Below, one piece after another: positions 1 through 8,881 of a stretch of DNA of 64,000 bases (position 1 is its first letter; each line of letters opens with the position of its first letter). The notes beneath the pieces are model-generated. The model saw nothing but the letters and a program-made list of their open reading frames with translations. It was not told where the DNA came from and ran no database searches. Location of the stretch: positions 362,315 through 426,314 of the forward strand of contig NZ_QCXS01000003.1 of NCBI RefSeq assembly GCF_003260015.1, written 5' to 3'. The stretch is from Nakamurella deserti. Its GTDB lineage: Bacteria; Actinomycetota; Actinomycetes; Mycobacteriales; Nakamurellaceae. The position numbers and the translations under genes were made by a program.

Positions 1-914
1 GGCGACGACGGGTGCGTCGTCCGCGCCCGCAGGTGCCGGTGGAAGCGGTCGGAGATGCCGTCGAGGCCGGCCGCCGAGTACGCCGCCACCACGGTGGGGG
101 TGGTGTAGGTGTCGCCCTCGGCGAGGGAGATCTCGCCGGGGGCGAGCAGTTCCGCCGCGCCCAGCGCGCGGGTGCCGTCCGGTTCGGACTCCGCCCAGGT
201 GACCTGGTCGCCGCTCCACGCCAGGTGGGTCGCCCAGACCTCGCCGCGGCGGTTGGCGAAGGCCGGCGTGCCGGCCACGGTGACGAAGGAGCTGTCGGCG
301 CCGGTGCGTCCCCGGCGGTTCTCCCGCACCACGGAACCGAACTGGAACGGCCGGCGGACCGGGCCGCGTTCGTAGCACCAGCGTCCGGTGAAGTCGAGCA
401 GTTCCGCCGCCCGGGCCGGCACCGGCAGGCTGACTCCCAGCTCGCCGAGCTCGAACGGTCCGGTCCCGGTGTTGCGGACCTGGTGCCGGGCCGAGAGCAC
501 GCCGTGGGCGTCCAGCGCCCAGGACGAGCGGACCTCGAGACCCGCGTCGGTGTCGGCGAGGGTGAAGACGACGTCCCAGGCCGCCCCGCCGTCGCGGCCG
601 GCCTCCCCGTGGTCGGCCGCCACCCCGGTCAGCTGCAGCGCGGAGTCGAACCCGCTGCCGTCGGCGCGGTGACCGGCCAGACCGGGGCGGCCCCGGTAGG
701 CCAGCGCCCGCTCGGGCAGCAGCGTGTGCGGTACCCGGACGTCGACGACCGAGTTGGCCAGCGCGGGCGTCCGCGCGACCCGCAGGGCGGCGACCTCGTC
801 GGCGCTGAGCTCTCCGAGATCGGCTCCCCAGTGGAGGATCTCGGGTTGCCCCGGACCGGCGCAGTCGATCAGCAGGCTGACGCTGTCGCGCCGGAGGTGG
901 ACGTGCTCGGTCAT
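1..914 (-). CDS. Alpha-galactosidase (GH36), N-terminal part; runs off the window
   Basis: The reading frame starts at ATG 914-912 and stays open to base 1, so 304 residues are visible and the C-terminal catalytic part is missing. The N-terminal segment resembles the beta-sandwich domain of GH36 alpha-galactosidases: an ILHWG motif near residue 26, PGLAGHR near residue 77 and a long stretch of beta-strand-like sequence. The enzyme would cleave alpha-galactosides in the cytoplasm after uptake. Its start overlaps the stop of the DeoR gene (ATGA), so it is the last visible gene of the galactoside operon. The TIM-barrel nucleophile cannot be checked here, so the family assignment rests on the N-terminal domain and the context. 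Confidence 0.8.
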   Translation of the reverse strand, partial: MTEHVHLRRDSVSLLIDCAGPGQPEILHWGADLGELSADEVAALRVARTPALANSVVDVRVPHTLLPERALAYRGRPGLAGHRADGSGFDSALQLTGVAADHGEAGRDGGAAWDVVFTLADTDAGLEVRSSWALDAHGVLSARHQVRNTGTGPFELGELGVSLPVPARAAELLDFTGRWCYERGPVRRPFQFGSVVRENRRGRTGADSSFVTVAGTPAFANRRGEVWATHLAWSGDQVTWAESEPDGTRALGAAELLAPGEISLAEGDTYTTPTVVAAYSAAGLDGISDRFHRHLRARTTHPSS

Positions 915-1750
915 GCGTGTTCTCTCTCGCGTTGACGGGTGGTGGTGCCGGCGAAGGCCTTGCCGAGGGTCCCCTCGGACACCGGAACCACGATCAGCTT
1001 GCCGACCTGGTCCTCCAGCACCCGCCGGGCCTCGGCGGAGATGCCGTCGTCGGTGATGAGGATGTCGGCGGCGCCCAGCTTGCCGAAGTTGGCCAGCCCG
1101 ACGACGCCCCACTTGGTCGAGTCGGCCAGCACCACGATCTGCCGGGCGCTGTCGATCAGCGCCTGGTTCGTCTGCGCCTCGGCCAGGTTGGGGCAGCTGA
1201 AGCCGACCCGGGCGTCCATCCCGTGCACGCCGAGGAACAGCCGGTCGACGTGCAACGAGCCGATCGCCCGGTCGGCGATGGCCCCGACCAGCGCCGCGCT
1301 GGGGGTCCGCTCGCCACCGGTGAGCACCACCCGCAGGTGGGGACCCGCGTTGACGGCGAGGATGTCGGCGACGGTGGTCGAGTTGGTGACGACCGACAGC
1401 GGCATCTCGGTGCCCTGCAGCCCGCGGGCCAGCATCCAGGTGGTGGTGCCCGCGGACAGCCCGATCGCGGTGTGCGGCTCGACGAGCTGCAGCGCCCGGG
1501 CGGCGATGGCCCGCTTGGCCGGTTGCTGCAGCGCGCTCTTGGCCTCGAAGCTGGACTCCTCCACGCTCGACTGGCTGAGCACGGCGCCGCCGTGCACCTT
1601 CCGCAGCCAGCCCCGCGCCTCGAGGTGCTCGAGGTCGCGCCGGACCGTCATGTCCGACACGCCCAGCAGCTCGGTGAGCTCGCTGATCCGGATGGCCCCG
1701 GTGCGCTCCACCTCGGCCAGGATGAGCTCACGCCGCTGATCGGCGAGCAC
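911..1750 (-). CDS. DeoR-family transcriptional repressor
   Basis: This 279-residue protein has an N-terminal winged helix (about residues 1-56, with the DeoR signature VSDMTVRRDLEHLE and a following KVHGGA). A C-terminal sugar-phosphate sensor domain follows, with a GLSAGTTTWML motif near residue 100. DeoR proteins repress sugar catabolic operons and are usually released by a phosphorylated sugar. The GTG start at 1750 lies four bases after the GH42 stop, and the gene overlaps the GH36 gene by ATGA. It therefore sits inside the operon it probably controls. Likely targets are the dyads at 7344-7360 and 7634-7649 in the divergent promoter region; that link is inference. Confidence 0.9.
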   Translation of the reverse strand: MLADQRRELILAEVERTGAIRISELTELLGVSDMTVRRDLEHLEARGWLRKVHGGAVLSQSSVEESSFEAKSALQQPAKRAIAARALQLVEPHTAIGLSAGTTTWMLARGLQGTEMPLSVVTNSTTVADILAVNAGPHLRVVLTGGERTPSAALVGAIADRAIGSLHVDRLFLGVHGMDARVGFSCPNLAEAQTNQALIDSARQIVVLADSTKWGVVGLANFGKLGAADILITDDGISAEARRVLEDQVGKLIVVPVSEGTLGKAFAGTTTRQREREHA

Positions 1751-1754
1751 GGGG

Positions 1755-3902
1755 TCAGCCCCCGCCCGGGGTGCGGCGCGCCGCGATCACGGCCGCGCCG
1801 CCGGCCGCCAGCCGGCTCTCCGGCGACCACGCCGCACCGGTCAGCAGGTCCGTCCCGGTAGCCGGCACGGCGACGTCGGAATCGGCGGCGTTGAGCGCGA
1901 AGACGAAACGGGTGTCGTCGTTCTCGCGGACGACCACCTCGAGACCGGCCGGCCAGTCGGCGATGTCGAGCGCCGGTGCGACCCCGGCCTGCCGGCAAGC
2001 GGTGAGCAGCACCCCGCTCAGCGTCGCGTCGTCGGGCACCGTGGCGAGGTACCAGGCGACGCCGCCGACCGAGCCCTGCGGGCCCGGCTCCGGACGACGC
2101 CGGGTGATGGCGGGGCGACCGGCGAACATGCCGTCGGCGAAGGTGGCCAGCACCTCGACGTCGTGGTCGGCCGTGCCGATGAGCTCGGTCCAGACCGTCC
2201 CGGTCGCGGCGCCGACGAGGTCGCCCGCCAGGGTGAGGGTGACCTGCTGGTCGGGCAGCAGCGGGCCGAACTCCTCGGTGCGGACCCCGAGCAGATCGGT
2301 GAAGGCACCCGGGTAGCCCCCGAGCCGGATGTGGTCGTTCTCGTCGACGATGCCCGAGAAGTGGTTGACCACCACGGTCCCGCCCCGGGCCACCACCGCG
2401 GCCAGGCTGGCGGCCGCCTCGTCGGTGACCAGGTACAGCGACGGCACCAGCACCACCTGGTAGCGGTCCAGATCCCGTCCGGGATGGACGAAGTCGACGG
2501 TGTGGCCGTGCTCCCACAGGGTGCGGTGCCAGCGCCGGACGGCGGTCATCATGTCGATGTCGGTGCTGGGGTGCGAGTCGAGTTCGACGCCCCACCAGGC
2601 GTTCCAGTCGAAGGCGATGGCGATCCGGGCGGTCCCGCGGCTGCCGGCGACCGGGGCCAGCTTGACCAGATCGGCACCCAGTTCACACACCTCGCGCCAG
2701 CGGGACGACGTGGTCCCGGCGTGCGGCAGCAGCGCCGAGTGGAACTTCTCGGCCCCGGCCCGGGACGCCCGCCACTGGAAGAACAGCGCCCCGTCGGCGC
2801 CCCGGGAGACGTGCGACAGGCTGTCGCGCCGCATCTGACCGGCGGCCTTGGGCACGTTGCGCGGCTGCCAGTTGACCGCCGAGGTGGAGTGCTCCATCAG
2901 CAGCCACGGCGCGGTGTCGGACAGCGACCGGATGAGGTCGGCCGACATCGAGAGGTTGTGTGTCGCACCGGTGCCACCGAGGTGGCCGAGGCGGTAGTTG
3001 TCGTTGGACACCAGGTCCATCTCCTGCGCCCAGGACCAGTAGTCCAGCGGCTTGAAGAAGTCCATGAAGTTCGTGGTCACCGGCTGGCTCGCACCGGCAC
3101 GGATGATCGCGGCCTCGGCGCGGTAGCAGTCCAGGAGCTCGTCGGAGCTGAAGCGGGCGAAGTCCAGCTGCTGCGTGGGGTTGGCGAAGGTGTTGTAGGA
3201 CGGCCGCCGTGGCGGGATCACCTCGTCCCAGTCGTAGTAGCGCTGGCTCCAGAACGCGGTCCCCCACGCGTCGTTGAGCACCTCGAGCTCGCCGTAGCGG
3301 CGCTGCAGCCAGCTGCGGAACGCCGCGGCCGAGGTGTCGCAGTAGCAGTTCCAGTTGTGACAGCCGTACTCGTTGTGCACATGCCACATCACGACGGCGG
3401 GATGGTCGGCGTACCGCGCCACGATCGCCTCGGTGAGGGCCGCGGCCGCGGCCCGGTACTCCGGTGACGACGGGCAGAACGCCTGCCGGCCGCCGTAGCT
3501 GCGGCGGACGCCGTCGACGTCCACCGGCAGCGAGTCGGGATGGGCGACGGAGAACCACGGCGGCGGGGTGGCCGAGGCGTTGGCCAGGTCGACGGCGATG
3601 CCGCCGTCGTGCAGCAGGCCGAGGATCTTGTCCAGCCAGCCGAACTCGTACCGGCCCGCTTTGGGCTCCAGCCAGGCCCAGGAGAAGATCCCGAGCGAGA
3701 CCAGATTGACGCCGGCCTCCTTCATCAGCGCGACGTCGGACGCCCAGACGTCCTCCGGCCACTGCTCGGGGTTGTAGTCGCCACCGAAGGCCAGCCGGCC
3801 GCCGAGGGCCGCGGTCACCCGCGACATGGATTCGGCGAACCGCTCCGACCGGTCGGGCAGGAAGCCCGGGCCGCCGGCGGTGACCGTGGTGGTGGTGCTC
3901 AT
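1755..3902 (-). CDS. Beta-galactosidase, GH42
   Basis: The protein has 715 residues, a usual length for GH42. It hydrolyses terminal beta-galactosides in the cytoplasm. The family start motif FGGDYNPEQWP is at residues 39-49. The acid/base glutamate is E178 in HVHNEYG, and the nucleophile is E337 in LLMEHST. The metal-binding cysteines of GH42 are visible at C143, C181, C186 and C188. There is no signal peptide, so the enzyme is intracellular and fits with the upstream ABC importer. Its ATG overlaps the stop of the preceding permease gene (ATGA). With GH36, galT and galK in the same locus, beta- and alpha-galactosides would feed the Leloir pathway. Confidence 0.95.
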   Translation of the reverse strand: MSTTTTVTAGGPGFLPDRSERFAESMSRVTAALGGRLAFGGDYNPEQWPEDVWASDVALMKEAGVNLVSLGIFSWAWLEPKAGRYEFGWLDKILGLLHDGGIAVDLANASATPPPWFSVAHPDSLPVDVDGVRRSYGGRQAFCPSSPEYRAAAAALTEAIVARYADHPAVVMWHVHNEYGCHNWNCYCDTSAAAFRSWLQRRYGELEVLNDAWGTAFWSQRYYDWDEVIPPRRPSYNTFANPTQQLDFARFSSDELLDCYRAEAAIIRAGASQPVTTNFMDFFKPLDYWSWAQEMDLVSNDNYRLGHLGGTGATHNLSMSADLIRSLSDTAPWLLMEHSTSAVNWQPRNVPKAAGQMRRDSLSHVSRGADGALFFQWRASRAGAEKFHSALLPHAGTTSSRWREVCELGADLVKLAPVAGSRGTARIAIAFDWNAWWGVELDSHPSTDIDMMTAVRRWHRTLWEHGHTVDFVHPGRDLDRYQVVLVPSLYLVTDEAAASLAAVVARGGTVVVNHFSGIVDENDHIRLGGYPGAFTDLLGVRTEEFGPLLPDQQVTLTLAGDLVGAATGTVWTELIGTADHDVEVLATFADGMFAGRPAITRRRPEPGPQGSVGGVAWYLATVPDDATLSGVLLTACRQAGVAPALDIADWPAGLEVVVRENDDTRFVFALNAADSDVAVPATGTDLLTGAAWSPESRLAAGGAAVIAARRTPGGG

Positions 3903-4846
3903 CCCTTGTTGGCTCCGAGTGTGAGGCCGGCCTTGAAGTGCTTCTGCAGGACCAGGTAGACGATCAGGACCGGTAGCGCCGACATCAGCGCGCCGGCGGC
4001 GAGCAGGTTGTAGTTCTGCGCGAACTGCCCGTTGAGGTTGTTCAGCCCCGAGGTGATCGGCAGCCGGTCACCCTTCTGCACCAGCAGCAGTGCCCAGAAG
4101 AAGTCGTTGTAGATCCAGATGACCTCCAGCGTCGCCAGCGCGGCGAGCGCCGGACGGCACAGCGGCAGCACGATCTTCCAGTACTGCTTCCAGATGCCGG
4201 CGCCGTCGACCTGGGCCGCCTCGGTCAGTTCCACGGGCAGCGCCTTCATGTAGTTGCTCATCACGAAGGTGCAGAAGCCGAGCTGGAAGGCGACGTTGAC
4301 GGCGATCACGACGTAGTAGGTGTTGATGAACGAGCCCGAGTCGGAGATGGTCTCCGGCAGCGGCGTGTGCTTGGCCATCTGGAACAGCGGCGTCGCCAAC
4401 ACCTGTTGCGGCAGCAGGTTTCCCGCGGTGAACAGGATGAGCAGCGGGACGTTGTACTTCCACGCCACCCGGGACAGCTTGAACGCCGCGAGCGACGCCA
4501 GCAGCAGGGTCAGGATGACGGCCGGGATGGTGATGATCGCCGAGTTGGCGAAGAACTTCAGCAGCTGCGCCTGCTCGAAGGCGTCGACGTAGTTCTGGAA
4601 GTCGTACGTCCCGCCGATGGAGAAGTACGAGTGGTCCTTGAAGTAGTCGATCGGCCGCAGCGAGGTGTAGATCGTCCAGGCCAGCGGGATGATCCACAGG
4701 AACGCGGCGCCGCCGAGGAACACCGTGATGCCGATGCGGCTCGCCCTGCTGCCCCGGGTGAGCGGGGTGGTGTAGTTCTGCCTGCGGTTGCGACGGCGTC
4801 CGCGCGCCTGCGGTTCCGGGTCGATGACAGCGGCGGGGGTGGTCAC
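3899..4846 (-). CDS. Carbohydrate ABC transporter permease, MalG type
   Basis: This 315-residue inner-membrane protein has six predicted membrane segments and the permease EAA loop (EAAQVDGAGIWKQYWKIVLP) near residue 205 that docks the ATPase. The N-terminus is basic and cytoplasmic. I chose GTG 4846, which overlaps the stop of the upstream permease (GTGA); longer frames upstream only read through that neighbour. The protein would pair with the next permease and the binding protein to import galactosides. No ATPase gene is present in the operon, so a shared MsiK-type ATPase encoded elsewhere is likely, as is common for actinobacterial CUT1 transporters (inference). Confidence 0.93.
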   Translation of the reverse strand: MTTPAAVIDPEPQARGRRRNRRQNYTTPLTRGSRASRIGITVFLGGAAFLWIIPLAWTIYTSLRPIDYFKDHSYFSIGGTYDFQNYVDAFEQAQLLKFFANSAIITIPAVILTLLLASLAAFKLSRVAWKYNVPLLILFTAGNLLPQQVLATPLFQMAKHTPLPETISDSGSFINTYYVVIAVNVAFQLGFCTFVMSNYMKALPVELTEAAQVDGAGIWKQYWKIVLPLCRPALAALATLEVIWIYNDFFWALLLVQKGDRLPITSGLNNLNGQFAQNYNLLAAGALMSALPVLIVYLVLQKHFKAGLTLGANKG

Positions 4847-5808
4847 CGGTTCTCCTCCTTGAAGGCCTGGCTGAGGTAGGTGACGATCGGCACCAGGGCG
4901 ATGACCAGCAGGATCACCGCGAGGGCGGAGGCGTACCCGACCCGGGCCGCGGCACCGCTGTTCGTGTAGATCATCGTGGAGAGCAGCTGCAGGCCGTTGT
5001 TGCCCTTGTTGATGATGAACACGATGTCGAAGGCGCGCAGCGCCTCGATGACGGTGATGACGACGACCACGATGTTGATCGGCTTCATCGCCGGGAACAC
5101 CACCCGGAAGAAGGTCTGCCGGTTGTTGGCGCCGTCCAGCGCCGCGGCCTCGCGCAGCGACGGGTCGACGCCCTTCAGCCCGGCCAGATACAGGATCATG
5201 ATGTAGCCGACATGCTTCCAGCTGGAGGCGATCAACGCGGCCCACAGGTTGATGCCGGAGTCACCGAACCAGTCGATGTCCGTCCCCAGCACACCGTTGA
5301 CCAGACCCTGCTCCGGGGAGAACATCAGCTGCCAGATGACGCCGATGAGGGCCAGCGAGAAGATGACCGGCAGGAAGAACACGCTCTGGAACAGTTTGCT
5401 GCCCGGCGTCTCCCGGTCCAGCAGCACCGCCAGGAAGACGCCGAGCGGGGTGGCCACGACGGCGAGGAACACCAGCCACAGCACGTTGTGCTGGACCGCC
5501 GGCCAGAAGTTCGGGTCGACCTCGAAGATGTTCTGGTAGTTCGTCACCCCGATCCACTGGATCCGCGCGAGCGAACCGACGCCGTTCCAGTTGCCGAACG
5601 ACAGCACGATCGACGCGACCGCCGGGAACCAGACCAGCACCGCCTCGATGAGCGTCGGGATGCCGATCATCAGGCCGATGACGACCTTGTCGGTCGTGCT
5701 CAGCTTCTTCAGCTTGCCCTTGACCTCGACGATCTCGACGGGCTTCGCCGGCGCGGCGGGAGCGCCACCGCGCGGCGCGGGGGGCGCGATCGGCGTTGAT
5801 CCGGTCAT
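4843..5808 (-). CDS. Carbohydrate ABC transporter permease, MalF type
   Basis: The protein has 321 residues. A proline- and alanine-rich cytoplasmic N-terminus of about 50 residues precedes six membrane segments. An EAA loop (EAAALDGANNRQTFFRVVFP) lies near residue 220. The ATG at 5808 is preferred over the upstream in-frame ATG because a good ribosome site (CTGGAGAG) sits just before it. It forms the translocation channel with the MalG-type partner, whose start it overlaps by GTGA. It is separated from the binding-protein gene by a strong hairpin (5867-5914), which could lower permease expression relative to the binding protein. Confidence 0.93.
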   Translation of the reverse strand: MTGSTPIAPPAPRGGAPAAPAKPVEIVEVKGKLKKLSTTDKVVIGLMIGIPTLIEAVLVWFPAVASIVLSFGNWNGVGSLARIQWIGVTNYQNIFEVDPNFWPAVQHNVLWLVFLAVVATPLGVFLAVLLDRETPGSKLFQSVFFLPVIFSLALIGVIWQLMFSPEQGLVNGVLGTDIDWFGDSGINLWAALIASSWKHVGYIMILYLAGLKGVDPSLREAAALDGANNRQTFFRVVFPAMKPINIVVVVITVIEALRAFDIVFIINKGNNGLQLLSTMIYTNSGAAARVGYASALAVILLVIALVPIVTYLSQAFKEENR

Positions 5809-5866
5809 ACGACTCTCCAGGAGGACGGGGGTGACGAACACTCGGGGTGGAACAGGGGGAACGGGC

Positions 5867-5914
5867 CGGTGGCGGGGTCCGGGCGCGGCCGGGCCACGCC
5901 GGACCCCGCCACCG
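5867..5914 (-). terminator. Strong stem-loop between binding-protein and permease genes
   Basis: Two perfect 14-base arms (5867-5880 and 5901-5914) flank a 20-base GC-rich loop that can pair further. The hairpin lies 7 bases past the binding-protein stop and has no T-run. It is best read as a partial terminator or mRNA-stabilising element that sets the binding protein:permease ratio. Confidence 0.6.
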
Positions 5915-5920
5915 CGCGGA

Positions 5921-7300
5921 TCAGACGAAGATCGTCTTGGCCTGGTCCTCGAGGCTGTTGGTCACGGAGTCGACGTCGCCGTCCTTGAGGAACTGCTGCA
6001 GGGCGGGGATGACGACCGGGCTGGCGAAGTCCGGGCGGGTGTCGCGGTCGAGGAACTGCGAGATGTTCTTGGCCGAGCTGATCAGCTCGACGGCCTTCTT
6101 CTGCAGCGGGCTGTAGCCGCTGGTGTCGGCGGTCTTGTTGGCCGCGACGTTGGACGGATCACCGCCCAGGTACTGCAGCTGCGCCTCGGGGGACGCCAGG
6201 TAGGTCAGCAGCGCCCTGCTCTGGTCGGTGAGGCCCTTGCTCGACGCGAGGAAGCCGTCGATCGGGGCCTCGACCGCGTCGGCGCCGATGGTGGAGTCGA
6301 TCTCCGGGAAGGCGAAGAAGTCGAGGTCGTCGTACTCCTCGGTGGGCATCTGCTGGCCGACGAACATGCCGAGCAGGTACATGCCGGCTTCCTTCTTGAC
6401 CATCGACTGCGCCGCCTCCTGCCAGGTGCGGCCCAGCGGGTCGGACTGGTGCAGCGGCAGCAGGCCCTTCCAGGTGTCGAAGACGGTCTTGACCTTGGGA
6501 TCGGTCCAGGCCTCCTTGTGCGCCATCAGGTCCATGTGGAACTGGTAGCCGTTGGTGCGCATGTTGAGGTAGTCGAACGTGCCCATCGCGGGCCAGCCGT
6601 CCTTGTCGCCGAACGCGATCGGGGCGAGGCCGTCGGCCTGCATCGTGGCGCCGAGGGTCTTGAGCTCGTCCAGCGTCGTGGGGACCTCGTAGCCCTTCTC
6701 CTCGAACAGGCTCTTCCGGTAGAAGAAGGCCCACGGGTAGTTGTAGAACGGCACGAAGTACTTGTTGCCGTCGGCGGCGGTGGAGGCGTTGATGAAGCCC
6801 TCCGAGTACTGGTCCTCGAACCCGGCCCAGACGTCGTCGATGGGGGTCAGCAGGCCCTGCTCGGCGAAGAACTGCATGCGGTTGCCGGCGAACCAGGTGA
6901 ACAGCTCGTCGGGGCTGCCCTGCAGGTAGTTGTTGATGTTCTCCTGGAAGGAGTTGTGGTCGACGGTGTTGACGTTGACCGTCGTGCCCGACTGCTCGGT
7001 GAACTTGGCGAAGACGGCCTCGTAGGCCTTCTTCGGCACCTCGTCGGACAGGTTGGACCCGAAGGAGACGGAGCCGCCGACCTGTCCACCGCCGGCGGCG
7101 GAACCGCCGGTCGCCGAGCCGGCGGCCGAGGCGGTGCTGGTGGAGGTGGCGGAGGTGTTCCCGCCGTTGGACGTGCCGGTGCAGCTGGACAGCAGCGGGA
7201 CGGCGGCCGCACCGGCCACGCCCATGCCCATCAGCCGCAGCATCGACCGGCGGTTCATGCCGGTCTTGCGCAGCAGAGCATCGAAATCAGAACCAGTCAT
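5921..7300 (-). CDS. Extracellular solute-binding lipoprotein (Tat), sugar ABC transporter
   Basis: This 459-residue protein is the substrate-binding component of a CUT1 sugar importer. The signal region carries a twin-arginine motif (NRRSMLRL, arginines at 17-18), a hydrophobic core and a lipobox ending at C40 (PLLSSC). The protein should therefore be exported folded by Tat and lipid-anchored. A Ser/Gly/Thr-rich linker of about 35 residues follows, then the binding domain. I chose ATG 7300 because GGAGGT lies 5-10 bases upstream; an upstream in-frame start has no such site. It is the first gene of the galactoside operon and has a readable promoter and operator 60-90 bases upstream. The substrate is probably galactosides, inferred from neighbours. 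Confidence 0.92.
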   Translation of the reverse strand: MTGSDFDALLRKTGMNRRSMLRLMGMGVAGAAAVPLLSSCTGTSNGGNTSATSTSTASAAGSATGGSAAGGGQVGGSVSFGSNLSDEVPKKAYEAVFAKFTEQSGTTVNVNTVDHNSFQENINNYLQGSPDELFTWFAGNRMQFFAEQGLLTPIDDVWAGFEDQYSEGFINASTAADGNKYFVPFYNYPWAFFYRKSLFEEKGYEVPTTLDELKTLGATMQADGLAPIAFGDKDGWPAMGTFDYLNMRTNGYQFHMDLMAHKEAWTDPKVKTVFDTWKGLLPLHQSDPLGRTWQEAAQSMVKKEAGMYLLGMFVGQQMPTEEYDDLDFFAFPEIDSTIGADAVEAPIDGFLASSKGLTDQSRALLTYLASPEAQLQYLGGDPSNVAANKTADTSGYSPLQKKAVELISSAKNISQFLDRDTRPDFASPVVIPALQQFLKDGDVDSVTNSLEDQAKTIFV

Positions 7301-7343
7301 CGTTGACCTCCGGATCGGACGAAGCACACCAGTGCCGCCCACC

Positions 7344-7388
7344 TGTGTTGAGTGAACACAATCTGTCAGTGACCGATGGTGAAGTCAA
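7344..7388 (-). promoter_or_regulatory. Promoter with overlapping DeoR-type operator for the galactoside operon
   Basis: On the minus strand a TTGACT -35 box (7383-7388) and a CAGATT -10 box (7360-7365) are separated by exactly 17 bases. A perfect dyad TGTGTT-GAGTG-AACACA (7344-7360) abuts the -10 box and covers the expected start point. That is the classic position for repression. Binding by the operon's DeoR protein is inferred. Confidence 0.6.
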
Positions 7389-7633
7389 CAGGCCGTCGTC
7401 TCGGATTGATAACGTCACCAGCACTGCTGTCCGGTGCCGGCGCACCGGCGGCGCCGCTGTCCATCCGAAACATGTCCCGGCTGACCGCACCCCGACTGAC
7501 CAGCAGCGACGTTCGCCGTCATCGCTGTACCGCGAAAGTTCGACCGGCGTCGGCCGCGGTGTCGACGGGTCTTCTACACGGCCACCTGCGTGGACACAAG
7601 CTGTAACACGCGCCACAGAGCTGGCGGTGTCGA

Positions 7634-7649
7634 TGTTGGAAAATCAACA
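7634..7649. promoter_or_regulatory. Second TGTTG/CAACA dyad, in front of galT
   Basis: TGTTG-GAAAAT-CAACA is a perfect 5-base-arm dyad 75 bases before galT. It shares the TGTT/AACA half-site character of the 7344-7360 dyad and may let the same repressor control the divergent galTK operon. The rest of 7301-7723 holds no gene; it is markedly less GC-rich than the flanking genes, as expected of a control region. Confidence 0.4.
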
Positions 7650-7723
7650 CTCTTTGGCGTTAACCTGTTGCCCTGTCGGGCCGTCCGGTCCGCCAATCCG
7701 TCACCGACGTCGGAGGTCGACCC

Positions 7724-8881
7724 ATGACGGTCACACCCACCACCCGGACGTCCGCGCCGGTGTACCGCAGCCCCGCTGCCGTGCTCCCGACGCGGCTGGC
7801 CGACGGCCGGGAACTGATCTACTTCGACGACACCGAAGGTGGGGCCCGGGTCCTGACCGATCCGCGTGACCTGCCCGTCGTCGAGGTCGGGTCCACGGCG
7901 CGCTACGACGCCCTGCTCGGCGAGTGGGTCGGGATCGCCTCGCACCGGCAGACCCGCACCTACCACCCGCCGGCCGACCAGTGCCCGCTCTGCCCGACCC
8001 GCGGGGCCTTCGCCACCGAGATCCCCTCCCCCGACTACGACGTCGTGGTGTTCGAGAACAGATTCCCGTCGTTCGGCGGGATCCCGACCGCGTTGGACCG
8101 GGACCTGTTGGCACCGCACGGATCCGACGTGCTCCAACTGCAGATCCCGGGCGTCGGCCGCTGCGAGGTGGTCTGCTTCACCGCCGATCACGACGCGCAG
8201 GTCGTCGACCTCGACCCGGCCCGGATGCGCACCGTCGTGCAGGCGTGGGCGCACCGGACCGCCGCGCTGAACCGGGTCCCCGGCGTCGAGCAGGTGTTCT
8301 GCTTCATCAACCAGGGCATCGAGATCGGGGTCACCCTCGCGCACCCGCACGGCCAGATCTACGGCTACCCGTTCGTCACCCCCCGGACCGCGGTGATGCT
8401 GGCCAACGCGGCCGACTACCGGGAACGCACCGGCGGCAACCTGTTCGGCGACCTGCTCGACCGCGAACTCGCCGACGGCTCACGGGTGGTGGCCGGCAAC
8501 GACCACTGGGTCGCCTTCGTGCCCTTCGCCGCCCGCTGGCCGGTCGAGGTCAGCATCTACCCCCGCCGCCGACTGGTGGACCTGCCCGCCGCCTCCGACG
8601 AGGAGCAGGCGTCCCTGGCCGCGCTGTACCTGGAGGTGCTGCGCCGGATGGGCGGCGTCTTCGACGACACGCTGCCCGCCATCACGGCCCTCCACCAGGC
8701 CCCCGCGCACACCGGCCGCGACGACTTCTGGATGCACCTGTCGGTGTTCTCCATCCGCCGCGCGGTCGGCAAGATCAAGTACCTGGCCGGTTCGGAGTCG
8801 GCGATGGGTGCCTTCGTCAACGACATCTCCCCCGAGGACGTCGCCGCGCGGCTGCGCGCCGTCGAGGTGACCGCCCGATGA
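7724..8881 (+). CDS. galT: Galactose-1-phosphate uridylyltransferase
   Basis: The 385-residue enzyme exchanges UMP between UDP-glucose and galactose-1-phosphate in the Leloir pathway. The catalytic HPHGQ motif is present around residue 206 (within LAHPHGQIYGYPF). The N-terminal zinc-type CPLCP motif and the FENRFPSF segment are also present. ATG 7724 is preceded by GGAGGT at good spacing. It overlaps galK by ATGA and is divergent from the galactoside uptake operon, sharing its control region. Confidence 0.96.
   Translation: MTVTPTTRTSAPVYRSPAAVLPTRLADGRELIYFDDTEGGARVLTDPRDLPVVEVGSTARYDALLGEWVGIASHRQTRTYHPPADQCPLCPTRGAFATEIPSPDYDVVVFENRFPSFGGIPTALDRDLLAPHGSDVLQLQIPGVGRCEVVCFTADHDAQVVDLDPARMRTVVQAWAHRTAALNRVPGVEQVFCFINQGIEIGVTLAHPHGQIYGYPFVTPRTAVMLANAADYRERTGGNLFGDLLDRELADGSRVVAGNDHWVAFVPFAARWPVEVSIYPRRRLVDLPAASDEEQASLAALYLEVLRRMGGVFDDTLPAITALHQAPAHTGRDDFWMHLSVFSIRRAVGKIKYLAGSESAMGAFVNDISPEDVAARLRAVEVTAR

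Noticed and set aside
2163-3467. Long plus-strand open frame opposite the GH42 gene
   Set aside because: It is an antisense shadow produced by extreme GC3 codon bias; GH42 on the other strand has all catalytic motifs.
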